Shown here piece by piece: positions 53,104-62,350 of a DNA stretch of 64,000 bases. The first letter of the stretch is position 1; each line of letters begins with the position of its first letter. Source of the stretch: Methanobacterium sp. (GTDB lineage Archaea > Methanobacteriota > Methanobacteria > Methanobacteriales > Methanobacteriaceae); the NCBI GenBank assembly GCA_018263005.1, contig JADFDH010000002.1:310001-374000 (forward strand), given 5' to 3'. Position numbers and translations under genes: made by a program. The notes beneath the pieces were generated by a model, which had not been told where the DNA came from, made no database searches, and was given only the letters and a program-made list of their open reading frames with translations.

Positions 53104-53877
53104 ATGAATTTACAGGTTAGATTTTGGGAAATAGATTTGTTAAGAGGATTGGCTGTATTGTTGATGATCGCTTATCATTTTATCTTCGATCTCTATTTCT
53201 TTGGAATTTATTCATTTATTAATTACTCCGGTATTTATTGGTTTTTTCCCCGAATTATTGCATTCATTTTCATATTCTTAGTAGGAGTATCCCTTTATCT
53301 GAGTTACACCCGGGCGGATATATTAGGATATTATTGTGAAGAAAGGTATTTTTTCTTTAAATATCTTAAAAGGGGAATTTGGATATTCTTCTTGGGTATT
53401 CTGATTACACTTGTTACTTGGATATTCATCAAGGAGGAGTTCATTATATTCGGTATTCTGCATTTCATAGGGCTGGCTATAATATTACAATACCCATTTT
53501 TAAGATTTAAACGATACAAATACCTGAGTTTAATCTCAGGACTCGTTTTCATATCGACTGGACTTTATCTAAACACATTCACCTTTAATTTTCTATGGTT
53601 AATTTGGATGGGCTTTATACCTCCGAATCTCGTTACTGTAGATTATTTTCCCCTATTACCCTGGTTAGGGGTGGTTTCATTGGGGATATTTGCTGGAAGT
53701 ATTTTATACAGGAATTATCAGCGCAGATTTAAATTAAGGGATTTATCAAGATATAAACCTGTTAAAGCATTTATTTTCTTTGGTAGACACTCATTAATAA
53801 TTTATTTCATCCATCAGCCAATATTAATAGCATTTTTATATTTAATGGGAGTTATAGATATTTCCTATTTCCTTTAA
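53104..53877 (+). CDS. DUF1624/heparan-alpha-glucosaminide N-acetyltransferase-like membrane protein
   Basis: A protein of about 257 residues with seven or eight hydrophobic segments. The N-terminal RFWEIDLLRGLAVLLMIAYHFIFDL holds the conserved Arg/Asp and the His of the DUF1624 family, which is related to membrane acyltransferases. The C-terminal GRHSLIIYFIHQPILIAFLY is also typical. The ATG at 53104 fits this N-terminus; an in-frame ATG at 53026 would add 26 residues of no family likeness. It may modify an envelope glycan, which is inference. Confidence 0.78.
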   Translation: MNLQVRFWEIDLLRGLAVLLMIAYHFIFDLYFFGIYSFINYSGIYWFFPRIIAFIFIFLVGVSLYLSYTRADILGYYCEERYFFFKYLKRGIWIFFLGILITLVTWIFIKEEFIIFGILHFIGLAIILQYPFLRFKRYKYLSLISGLVFISTGLYLNTFTFNFLWLIWMGFIPPNLVTVDYFPLLPWLGVVSLGIFAGSILYRNYQRRFKLRDLSRYKPVKAFIFFGRHSLIIYFIHQPILIAFLYLMGVIDISYFL

Positions 53878-53998
53878 TCCATGGATTAACTCTGATGCCA
53901 TATAATGAACTGATTAGTTTACATAAATCCTAGCTTCAAGACTTAAATATCAATTAAATCAGATATTTAATCTAACATATCAACATGGGAAAGATCTG

Positions 53999-54586
53999 AT
54001 GCCTTATTTAATATGTGATAAATGCAATAAATATTATAAACTTCAAAAAGGAGAATCTGCTGCTGATTTTGCTTATTGTCCCTGTGGAAATAGACTTAAA
54101 TACTACCAATACATCCATGACTACACTAAACAATTAGAACCTACTAATACCACAGGAAAACATAAAATAACAGATTTCTGGACAGAGCAAAGTGCTTTAA
54201 TTAAATTAACCTCTATTTTGACTATTATATTGGCGGGATCTTTGCTCATCGTTGGTATTTCAGATGTTTTTTCAAATTCAGGACCTCAATCAGATACCCA
54301 AAGTATAGATGGGGGTAATAGGTTAAGTATTATAGTTTTTTACGCAACATGGTGTTCATCATCAAGAGAATATGATAAGACCCTTTCTGATAGCCGGGTT
54401 AAGGAGAAGATTAATAATTATAACTTCCAAAAAGTGGATGTGGATAAGAATACGCAAATCACGTTAAAATATTCCAAGGATGGAACGATGGTTCTACCTA
54501 CAACTATAATATTAGATGCAAATGGCAATGTTAAAGCTAAATATGAGGGTTATATGACGCCTGATGAGCTTCTCAGAGTCCTTTAA
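53999..54586 (+). CDS. Membrane-anchored thioredoxin-fold protein with N-terminal zinc ribbon and CxxS site
   Basis: A 195-residue protein. Residues 1-35 form a small zinc ribbon (CDKC at 6-9, CPCG at 27-30). One transmembrane helix lies at about 69-90. Residues 108-195 are a thioredoxin fold (IIVFYATWCSSSREYDKTL, MVLPTTIILDANGNV with the cis-Pro). The active site is C119-S-S-S, so only the first cysteine of CxxC is kept, which suggests a monothiol or trapping role rather than standard disulfide exchange. The C-terminal domain is probably outside the cell if the ribbon is cytoplasmic. Start ATG with GGGAAAGA upstream. Confidence 0.75.
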   Translation: MPYLICDKCNKYYKLQKGESAADFAYCPCGNRLKYYQYIHDYTKQLEPTNTTGKHKITDFWTEQSALIKLTSILTIILAGSLLIVGISDVFSNSGPQSDTQSIDGGNRLSIIVFYATWCSSSREYDKTLSDSRVKEKINNYNFQKVDVDKNTQITLKYSKDGTMVLPTTIILDANGNVKAKYEGYMTPDELLRVL

Positions 54587-54724
54587 AAAGATAAAAATTT
54601 TATCAAGTTTTTTATACTTCATTCAAATAAATTTATTATAATATTTTAATCCTATTATAGAATAGATCAAGTAAAATCAACAACATCATATCATATTGAT
54701 ACTAGCATAATTCAGGTGTACCCT

Positions 54725-56101
54725 ATGAACCTTTTAGAAAAATCAGATTTAATTAAAAATCATGAAATAACAGCATTAGAGAACATGGAAGGATATTTTA
54801 AGGAAATTGAGAAAAAAAACTCCAGTTTAAACATTTTTCTAGAAACAGACATCGATAAGGCCCGTGAATCCGCTGAACAGGTGGATAACAGAATTAAGAA
54901 TGGAGAGAAAGTTGGTAAATTAGCGGGTTTGGTCATCGGAGTGAAGAGTAACATCAACGTGGAGGATTTCCATATAACAGCAGCGTCAAAAACCCTGGAA
55001 AACTATCAGGGAAGCTACAATGCAACGGTGATAAATAGGATTATAGAAGAAGATGGTATAATCATTGGTATGACTAACATGGATGAATTCGCCGCGGGAA
55101 GTTCCACAGAAACATCTTACTTCGGATTCACCAATAACCCAGCTGCCCTGGGACGTATCCCGGGAGGATCCAGTGGGGGTAGTGCAGCTGCAATAGCAGC
55201 TCAACTATGTGATTTAAGTATAGGATCAGATACTGGGGGTTCTATCAGAAACCCGGCCTCTCACTGTGGGGTTTTAGGGTTCAAACCCACTTATGGGGTG
55301 GTTTCACGGCAGGGACTTCTGGATCTGGCCATGAGTTTCGACCAAATAGGTCCCTTTGCAGCGGATGCTGGTGGCATAGCTTTGATGCTGGATACCATGG
55401 CAGGTTTTGATGAGAGGGAGTGTACCACCATCAACTGGGAGGTACCCCAGTTCCAATCTCTGGTAGGGGAAGATGCATTAAAATCTCTTAAAGGTATGAG
55501 GCTGGGCATAGTGAAACAGTTCCTGGAAGTCTCAGATGATCCTATCGTTAATATAATCCAAGAATCCATTGATAAAATGGAGGAAGCAGGGGTAGAAATA
55601 GTTGAATTAAGCTTTGATTATATTGATTTATGCCTACCTACTTACTACCTCATAAACTATGTGGAATTTTTCTCAGCCACCCGAAAATATGACGGACGAA
55701 AATACGGGCACCGCATTGAAGAAGTATGTGGAGAAGAAGTTCTTCGCAGGATCCATATAGGATCATACATCAGTCAAAAAGAATACAGTGGCAAATATTA
55801 TAAAAAAGCCCTCCAAGCAAGATCTTTAATTAGAAAAGAGATAACCAGACTTCTTAAAGATGTGGACTCCATAGTAGGGCCTACCGTACCAAAATTACCC
55901 CATAAACTAGGTACAACCCTGGAACCAATGGAGATGTACGCCTATGATACCCTCACAGTCATAGCTAATTTAGCCGGAATACCTGCAGCCAGTATTAAAG
56001 CAGGTGAAGTGAACGGAATCCCAGTAGGTTTACAATTCCAGGCAAAACCCCTGGAAGATGCTAAAATAGTACAGATGATGGCTGCTTTTGAGGGATTATA
56101 A
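54725..56101 (+). CDS. gatA: Glutamyl-tRNA(Gln) amidotransferase subunit A
   Basis: An amidase-signature enzyme of about 458 residues that frees ammonia from glutamine for GatCAB. The Ser-cisSer-Lys triad is visible: VIGVKSNINVEDFHIT (Lys), GGSSGGSAAAIAAQ (cis-Ser) and GSDTGGSIRNPASHCG (nucleophile Ser). FAAGSSTETSYFG is typical of GatA. The ATG at 54725 has AGGTG about eight bases upstream; a GTG nine bases earlier is part of that element. In archaea GatCAB forms Asn-tRNA (and GatDE Gln-tRNA). gatB and gatC are not adjacent. Confidence 0.93.
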   Translation: MNLLEKSDLIKNHEITALENMEGYFKEIEKKNSSLNIFLETDIDKARESAEQVDNRIKNGEKVGKLAGLVIGVKSNINVEDFHITAASKTLENYQGSYNATVINRIIEEDGIIIGMTNMDEFAAGSSTETSYFGFTNNPAALGRIPGGSSGGSAAAIAAQLCDLSIGSDTGGSIRNPASHCGVLGFKPTYGVVSRQGLLDLAMSFDQIGPFAADAGGIALMLDTMAGFDERECTTINWEVPQFQSLVGEDALKSLKGMRLGIVKQFLEVSDDPIVNIIQESIDKMEEAGVEIVELSFDYIDLCLPTYYLINYVEFFSATRKYDGRKYGHRIEEVCGEEVLRRIHIGSYISQKEYSGKYYKKALQARSLIRKEITRLLKDVDSIVGPTVPKLPHKLGTTLEPMEMYAYDTLTVIANLAGIPAASIKAGEVNGIPVGLQFQAKPLEDAKIVQMMAAFEGL

Positions 56102-56154
56102 GATCTTTTAAAGGAAATTAAGATTTCTGAAGAAATTTATTCAAGTGAATCAAG

Positions 56155-57678
56155 ATGAAAATAGGTATTCTTTATGTTAAAGGCTCATTACCCCTATTTG
56201 AAGATTTCGGGAATCTACCAACCCATATAGTAAATGAAAATGGGATGGTAAATGGTAATAAAGCCCATAAGGAATTGGACGGACTGATAATCCCTGGTGG
56301 CAGTATAATAGAATCAGAAAGTACCGGTGCGGATGCAAAAAAGGAGATCAGGAAAATGGCAGCGCAGGGCTCTTTTATACTGGGCATGTGTTCGGGGTTT
56401 CAATTACTGGCAAACAGCACGGACATCGGTAGAAGATCACCCCAACCAATCATACGGGAAGGTCTGGGAATATTGGATGTTAAATTCACTCCTATGATCA
56501 GCAACGACCGGGTAGAAGGGGAGATAGTTAGCGAATCCTTCCTCACCAAGGGAATGATAAATCAGACAATTACTGGTTTTCACTGTCATACTTACGGAGC
56601 TATTGAAGGAGATGCCCCTCCCGTATGTTTTTCGCCCGTTAAAAGAACAGATTACACTGATAATTCAAAAAAAATCCTATCGGGTGTTAAAAACGATGAA
56701 GGAAATGTTGTGGGGATTATGTTACACGGATCATTGGATGAAAATCCATTACTAACCCAGAACATCCTAAAATACATCGAAGCCGATGAAAATGATATCT
56801 TAGAAATAAAAAACAAAAATACAGAGCTAAAAAGGAAAATAAAAGAAGAATTAGGAGTTAACACTGATATATTCGCTAAATATAAATTAAAATCAGAATC
56901 AAGGAAGTTTATAAATGGTCTTGAAGATAAACCTAAATATCCGCCTATGGTCCTGATGGCCAGTACCGGATCAGATTCTGGAAAAACTTTCCTAACCACA
57001 GGTATAGTTGGAGTTCTTAGAAGGAAAGGATATCATATAGGTGTTTTAAAGGTAGGGCCGGATATTAGGGATATAGTTCCCTCATTATATCTTAACAAAG
57101 AGAAAATGGAGAAATTTTCCTCCATAAAGATAGGTAATTTAGGCTGGAGAGATTTAGAAAAAGTTTTAGAAGATCTTAAATCAGAAAATTACGATCTAGT
57201 GATCATTGAAGGTGTTATGAGTATATTTACCGGGACTTTAAATGAAGAAATTCCCTTTTCCACAGCGGAAATAGCTAAAGCAGGGAACATACCAGTAATA
57301 CTTGTTTCACCATGTAATAAAGGTGGGATCGAAACAGCGGCCATTGATCTAACCGGACATGTGGAAATCATGGATAAAATGGGGATAAATACTAAGGGAG
57401 TTATATTGAACAAGGTTTATAATGAAAAAATAGCCGAACATGCCTGTCAATATATTAAATCCAGAACTGGCATTGATTTCGTGGAATTAATCCCCAAGAT
57501 CAGCATCCGGGAAAGGGGTAATATCCCTGAAGTTGAAATAAAACTGGAAGAATTCTGTCTAAATGCTATGAAAACTGCCGAAAAGCATATGGATGTGGAT
57601 AAAATATTTAAAATAGCTGATGAGCCGATTTTTCAGGGTTATTTATCTTTTGAAGAAATTTTAAAAAGATTCGTTTAA
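56155..57678 (+). CDS. Class I glutamine amidotransferase-CobB/CobQ-type ATPase fusion, reversed domain order
   Basis: A 507-residue protein. Residues 1-205 are a type 1 glutamine amidotransferase domain: LILGMCSGFQLL-like with Cys79, GFHCHTYGA near 141-149 and GIMLHG with His191. After a charged linker (about 206-262), residues 265-500 form a DTBS/CobB-like ATPase domain: P-loop ASTGSDSGKTFL (269-280), LKVGPDIRDIVPSLY and EGVMSIFTG. In CobB and CobQ the ATPase domain comes first, so the order here is swapped. KVGPDIRDI replaces KVGPDYIDP of CfbB, which suggests a different substrate. A cobyric-acid-like or other amidation is inferred. It follows gatA by 53 bases. Confidence 0.75.
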   Translation: MKIGILYVKGSLPLFEDFGNLPTHIVNENGMVNGNKAHKELDGLIIPGGSIIESESTGADAKKEIRKMAAQGSFILGMCSGFQLLANSTDIGRRSPQPIIREGLGILDVKFTPMISNDRVEGEIVSESFLTKGMINQTITGFHCHTYGAIEGDAPPVCFSPVKRTDYTDNSKKILSGVKNDEGNVVGIMLHGSLDENPLLTQNILKYIEADENDILEIKNKNTELKRKIKEELGVNTDIFAKYKLKSESRKFINGLEDKPKYPPMVLMASTGSDSGKTFLTTGIVGVLRRKGYHIGVLKVGPDIRDIVPSLYLNKEKMEKFSSIKIGNLGWRDLEKVLEDLKSENYDLVIIEGVMSIFTGTLNEEIPFSTAEIAKAGNIPVILVSPCNKGGIETAAIDLTGHVEIMDKMGINTKGVILNKVYNEKIAEHACQYIKSRTGIDFVELIPKISIRERGNIPEVEIKLEEFCLNAMKTAEKHMDVDKIFKIADEPIFQGYLSFEEILKRFV

Positions 57679-57682
57679 CCTT

Positions 57683-58351
57683 TTATCTTTCTAAAGCATC
57701 CAGTTTCTTCAATGCTTTTTTAAACTCTAATTCTGTTATTTCATCCCGGTCCATCATTGATTTTAATTCAAATGCAATATTCTGTAATTTGGTGGCTTTT
57801 CCCTCTGCCTTAAGATTAGCATATGCAATATGGATCACCGCATTTTCTTCAGCAAGTTCTTCCAGACTGGAAACCCCCTGTTTAGTCATATCATCTTTAT
57901 ATGGGGCGTTAATAACTTCTAAATTAACATATTTAGCATTTGGATTCATTGATTTAACAGATCTAACCTTGACATGGTCAACATGATCATTAACCGCTTT
58001 TCGTAAGGTTTTGAAGTTCACTGAGTAGCTATCCTCTTGATTGAGGGGGTGGTCATTTATCACATGGTTTAAGGAGTCTATGAAAATATAAATTCTTCCC
58101 CCTTTTTCTCCGTAAATATTTCCTGTCTCGGGATAATAAGAGGTGACTAATTTACAGACCCATTTTTCATTCTTATCTTCATCGGTGATGATCACGAAGA
58201 ATTCATAGGACTCCGATTTTTCTATGGAGCGTTTTTTGATTTCTCCAATAAATATTTCACCAGTGATTTCTTCTCCTGGAATTAACTCGTTTAAAAACTT
58301 TGTTTTATAATCTTCGCCTTTATCCCTCTTAACAATTCCAATATCCAACAT
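57683..58351 (-). CDS. Uncharacterised 222-residue protein
   Basis: I do not recognise a named family. The N-terminal half is beta-rich (LIPGEEITGEIFIGEIKKRSI, YEFFVIITDEDKNEKWVCKLVT) and resembles an OB-like fold, possibly a nucleic-acid or ligand-binding unit. The C-terminal 60 residues are helical with SSLEELAEENAVIHIAYANL and EITELEFKKALKKLDALER, a short segment like the SHOCT oligomerisation motif. It is soluble, with two cysteines and no signal peptide. Start ATG with GGGTGAG upstream. It converges with the amidotransferase fusion, 4 bases between stops. The AT-rich upstream region carries 40-base repeats. Confidence 0.6.
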   Translation of the reverse strand: MLDIGIVKRDKGEDYKTKFLNELIPGEEITGEIFIGEIKKRSIEKSESYEFFVIITDEDKNEKWVCKLVTSYYPETGNIYGEKGGRIYIFIDSLNHVINDHPLNQEDSYSVNFKTLRKAVNDHVDHVKVRSVKSMNPNAKYVNLEVINAPYKDDMTKQGVSSLEELAEENAVIHIAYANLKAEGKATKLQNIAFELKSMMDRDEITELEFKKALKKLDALER

Positions 58352-58470
58352 ATTACCAACTCACCCGAATATAATTATGTTATTATATGAGTTTATTTTT
58401 ATCGAAAGTTCAGTTGTACCAAAAAACCCAATGAAAACTTAAAAAAATGATAAAAAAAGCAGTAAAACAG

Positions 58471-58590
58471 GTTTAAATAAATTATAAGAAATATTAAAAA
58501 AAATATAAGCGGATTAAATTAATTAAATAAGTATAAAAAGAGTTTTATTGGATTAAATAAATTGTAAGAATGTTAAAAAAAATGAAGTCA
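58471..58590. repeat. Three degenerate 40-base AT-rich tandem units
   Basis: Units at 58471-58510, 58511-58550 and 58551-58590 share a GATTAAATAAATT-like start and an A-rich middle. The first and third are the most alike (TTAAATAAATTxTAAGAA). They lie between the ribB 3' end and the uncharacterised gene. Low complexity makes chance similarity possible. Confidence 0.35.
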
Positions 58591-58635
58591 TTTTAATGCA
58601 CAAAAAATAACTAAGAAAATTATTTTAAGCCAATT

Positions 58636-59316
<681 letters not shown>

Positions 59317-59431
59317 TTTATCACTTAGTTTAGTTTGAAATTATTTGAATCTCTGTTAAGAAATTAAAAATTAATTTAAGTAGTTTATTAATTTATCATT
59401 TAAAATTTTTTATAATTATTCACCAAATTTT

Positions 59432-59839
59432 TCACTGAACTGAGGGGGGATGTTTTCTGATGACCTTGATATTCAAGGTAACCAGGTCTCCATCATTCAG
59501 GTTCAGTTTTTCTCTAAGATGATCACTAGCTATGAATTCAAGTATGTCCTGAGGATGCTGAGTTTTTACAGGAAAAACAAGCGCTCCATTTATTTCTCCA
59601 TTTAAACCGGCTTTGATGTATTTTACATCACCAAATTCGTCCCTACCTTCAATGGTTCCCATTTCCTCTGCAGGTATTTGGGCTATTTGGTTTAAATTGT
59701 CTTCATTGATCTGAATATTAAATGTTCCGGGGAAAGGTTTAAAACCTAACTTTTCCTGGAATTGTTCACTGTAGATTTTTTGGGATATGAAATAACTACC
59801 TTTTCCGGCTCCAGATATTACCATTCCTGAGATGTTCAT
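59432..59839 (-). CDS. ribK: Archaeal CTP-dependent riboflavin kinase
   Basis: A 135-residue protein of the DUF120 family, the archaeal riboflavin kinase that uses CTP to make FMN. The N-terminal ISGMVISGAGKGSYFISQK glycine motif and the GFKPFPGTFNIQINEDN segment are the hallmarks, with VFPVKTQHPQDILEFIAS near the end. The N-terminal HTH present in some homologues is absent, so this is the short form. It lies between endonuclease V (13 bases upstream) and ribB, so co-transcription is likely. Confidence 0.93.
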   Translation of the reverse strand: MNISGMVISGAGKGSYFISQKIYSEQFQEKLGFKPFPGTFNIQINEDNLNQIAQIPAEEMGTIEGRDEFGDVKYIKAGLNGEINGALVFPVKTQHPQDILEFIASDHLREKLNLNDGDLVTLNIKVIRKHPPSVQ

Positions 59840-59852
59840 TTAAAACACTTTT

Positions 59853-60503
59853 TTATTTATTATTAATAATTTTTTTATAGGTTTGAGTGGCTAATATATG
59901 TGATTTTCTTATGGGTTCAGGGGTCTTAAATATACTGGTTTCCTTCACCAGATCTACTGCCCTTTTAAGTGATATTTTATGACCAACACTAACATAATAT
60001 CCATTCACTAATGCACCGGAAATTTTCCCATGCAACATAACAACCCGATCAGAGTCTTCATTTCCCTTTATTGTGTTCCCGACAATTAATCTTTTTGCCA
60101 CTCCAATGGTAGGCTTATCCAAGAGCAAACCTACCTGTGATGCTAAACCAAATCCGTGGGGGTGTAAGATACCATGGCCATTGACCATAACTGCATCATA
60201 TTCCTGTTTCAAACCATCTAAAACTGAAATAACAGCATCAGATTCCCTGAAACCTAAAAATCCGGGAATGTATGGAAAGAACATCTCCACTTCCCTGGTT
60301 GATTCTTCTATGGCCATTAAATTTTCAATTTGAATAATAACTGCAGCAGCCACAGCTCTGTCATCTCTAGAGAAGGATACATCCACTCCTACTACTTTAT
60401 CGATTTGACTAGATAAATCCCTTTTCATTACCTTTTTAGCTAGTTTATTCTGTATATTAGCTAAATTAAGGTTTAAATCATAGGGATAAATGAAATCATT
60501 CAT
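59853..60503 (-). CDS. nfi: Endonuclease V
   Basis: A 216-residue deoxyinosine-specific endonuclease that nicks DNA one base 3' of hypoxanthine. Motifs: VVGVDVSFSRDDRAVAAAV (first catalytic Asp), MFFPYIPGFLGFRES (wedge region), VMVNGHGILHPHGFGLASQVGLLLDKPTIGVAKR with further metal ligands. The length is typical for archaeal enzymes. It is the first gene of an endoV-ribK-ribB run on the minus strand; sepS lies upstream with only 36 bases between, so all four may be one transcript. Confidence 0.94.
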   Translation of the reverse strand: MNDFIYPYDLNLNLANIQNKLAKKVMKRDLSSQIDKVVGVDVSFSRDDRAVAAAVIIQIENLMAIEESTREVEMFFPYIPGFLGFRESDAVISVLDGLKQEYDAVMVNGHGILHPHGFGLASQVGLLLDKPTIGVAKRLIVGNTIKGNEDSDRVVMLHGKISGALVNGYYVSVGHKISLKRAVDLVKETSIFKTPEPIRKSHILATQTYKKIINNK

Positions 60504-60539
60504 CAGTATTTATTATAATAGGATTAATCGGAAGATCTG

Positions 60540-62147
60540 CTAATCTAATTCTTCACAAGTAATAGTACAGAATATCGGTCCTCTGACATCGATAACCTTG
60601 TTTTCGCCGGTTATATAGTTTAAAGCAATTTCATTAAGCTTTAAATTCACATCAGATATATAACGGGATATGGTAGTTCTAAATTTAAGGCTTTCATCTC
60701 CACATGCAACTAGTTCTTCAATTTTATAAGCAGCTTGAGCAGCTACACCATCCATATATTTTATATTGGTTGATAAGCCTTCTGCAGCGGTTTTTGAGGT
60801 GAGATGGTCCTTAATTTTTTCTTCCGGATCTTGGGGGGGTATTCCAACTATATTTCCTTGATAAACATAGATCTGGTTCCAGGCTGCAGGACCCAGAAGT
60901 TTAGTTCCCTTTTCTGGTTCAATTACTTTAACTTCTATGTTTTTACCTAGAAATTCACCCTTAAATATTAAAAATTCGCAGGGTGAGGGGGTTTCACCTT
61001 TTTCCAGGCAAGTTTTGATTATAGCATCCATTAAAACCTGTCCCTCTTCTGTGGTGGGATATTCGTTAATTTTAAGCATGGTGGCTATTTCTCGATCATT
61101 TAAAGCCCATTTTTGATGGATTTGCGGGTACACCAAGGCCCTTATGTCTTCTTCTTGGTTTAATATCATGGCTATTCTCTCTGCACCCACTCCCAAGTTC
61201 ATCACTTCCTTATCTATTCCGTATTTAGAAAGTGCCAGTGGCGAATACAGACCGAAGGTGGCTACTTCCACCCAATCTTTCAGTTTGGGATGATAACCAT
61301 ATACCTCAGTTTGAGTGGTGGGGATGTAATATTTGGATTTCTTCTCATCTGGCATGAATTTGAACTTTTCAAAGCCGAAATGGCGTAGGAGATTTTCAGA
61401 TACGGCCATACCCACATCCATCGACATCTCATCATCCATCCATACACAGGAGGCTGAGTGATAGGTCATAAGATGGCTAGAATCTTCTTTTTGCTCTCTC
61501 CGGAAGCAACGATCAATGGAAAAAAGCTTTATAGGCATTAATCTCTTCTGGTGGAGTGATTGGAGGGTGAGGAACCATCCAGAGGTCATATGTGATCTTA
61601 AAGTAGAATTACTGGCTATAGGTTTAAGCTCTTTTAACTCTGGAAATACTCTTTCCAGTACCCGTAACCCTGATTCGTCATCAACTTCTAACGAGGAGGC
61701 TAAATCATGGACCAGATCATCACCACTCAAATTTCCCTTTTTATAGCTCCTGAAAACTTCTTTAAGACTTTTTATTTTATCTTCGTCTAATTTCACACCT
61801 AATTTTTCAATTTTCTCTATCTTATCCAATCCCAAACCTATATCTGGTCGGGGAAGTCCTGATAAGTAGAAACAGCGATCTAAAACGGCTGGTGCCTCTG
61901 GTCCGAACTGTCGGTAGATGTGTTCTTCATCTATGAATACAGGGTTGATTACTTCGTCAAATCCCAATTGTATATATGCTCTTCTAAGTTCTCCTATGGT
62001 ATCGTAGAGTGTATGAGACTTGCCTGTTTTAAAACAGAGTCGTGGATATCGATCATCGTGATGGGGCTTTTTAAGGGTTTCGGCAGTTTCAACCCATGCT
62101 TTTTCAAAATCTCCCTTTGCTAATCGTATTATTTCTTTCTTTTTCAG
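60540..62147 (-). CDS. sepS: O-phosphoseryl-tRNA synthetase, probable CTG start
   Basis: A class II synthetase charging tRNA-Cys with O-phosphoserine, the first step of the indirect Cys-tRNA route in methanogens. The core contains QSLHQKRLMPIKLFSIDRCFRREQKEDSSH-type motif 2 sequence, LGVGAERIAMIL as motif 3 and a C-terminal anticodon region. The first standard start in frame (TTG 61967) would lose about 60 residues. Reading up to 62147 restores KKKEIIRLAKGDFEKAW and HTLYDTIGELRRAYIQ, which match the SepRS N-terminus. AGGGGG lies seven bases before the CTG, and an in-frame TGA lies 10 codons upstream with no ATG, GTG or TTG between. Full length is then 535 residues, as in the family. Confidence 0.93.
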   Translation of the reverse strand: MKKKEIIRLAKGDFEKAWVETAETLKKPHHDDRYPRLCFKTGKSHTLYDTIGELRRAYIQLGFDEVINPVFIDEEHIYRQFGPEAPAVLDRCFYLSGLPRPDIGLGLDKIEKIEKLGVKLDEDKIKSLKEVFRSYKKGNLSGDDLVHDLASSLEVDDESGLRVLERVFPELKELKPIASNSTLRSHMTSGWFLTLQSLHQKRLMPIKLFSIDRCFRREQKEDSSHLMTYHSASCVWMDDEMSMDVGMAVSENLLRHFGFEKFKFMPDEKKSKYYIPTTQTEVYGYHPKLKDWVEVATFGLYSPLALSKYGIDKEVMNLGVGAERIAMILNQEEDIRALVYPQIHQKWALNDREIATMLKINEYPTTEEGQVLMDAIIKTCLEKGETPSPCEFLIFKGEFLGKNIEVKVIEPEKGTKLLGPAAWNQIYVYQGNIVGIPPQDPEEKIKDHLTSKTAAEGLSTNIKYMDGVAAQAAYKIEELVACGDESLKFRTTISRYISDVNLKLNEIALNYITGENKVIDVRGPIFCTITCEELD

Positions 62148-62350
62148 AATAAAACCCCCTGAAGTGTTTAGAATTCATTAAGATTCAATTTTTTTAAAAT
62201 ATACAGAAATTCAGTTCATAATATTGTTACATTATTTATTTTATCAATTAATTAATATTAATTCCCACAGATAAGATCAATTTTCTTTTAACCAGCATGG
62301 CTAATATCTCATCACAAAGATTTTATTCTTAATAATATTAACCTTATAGC

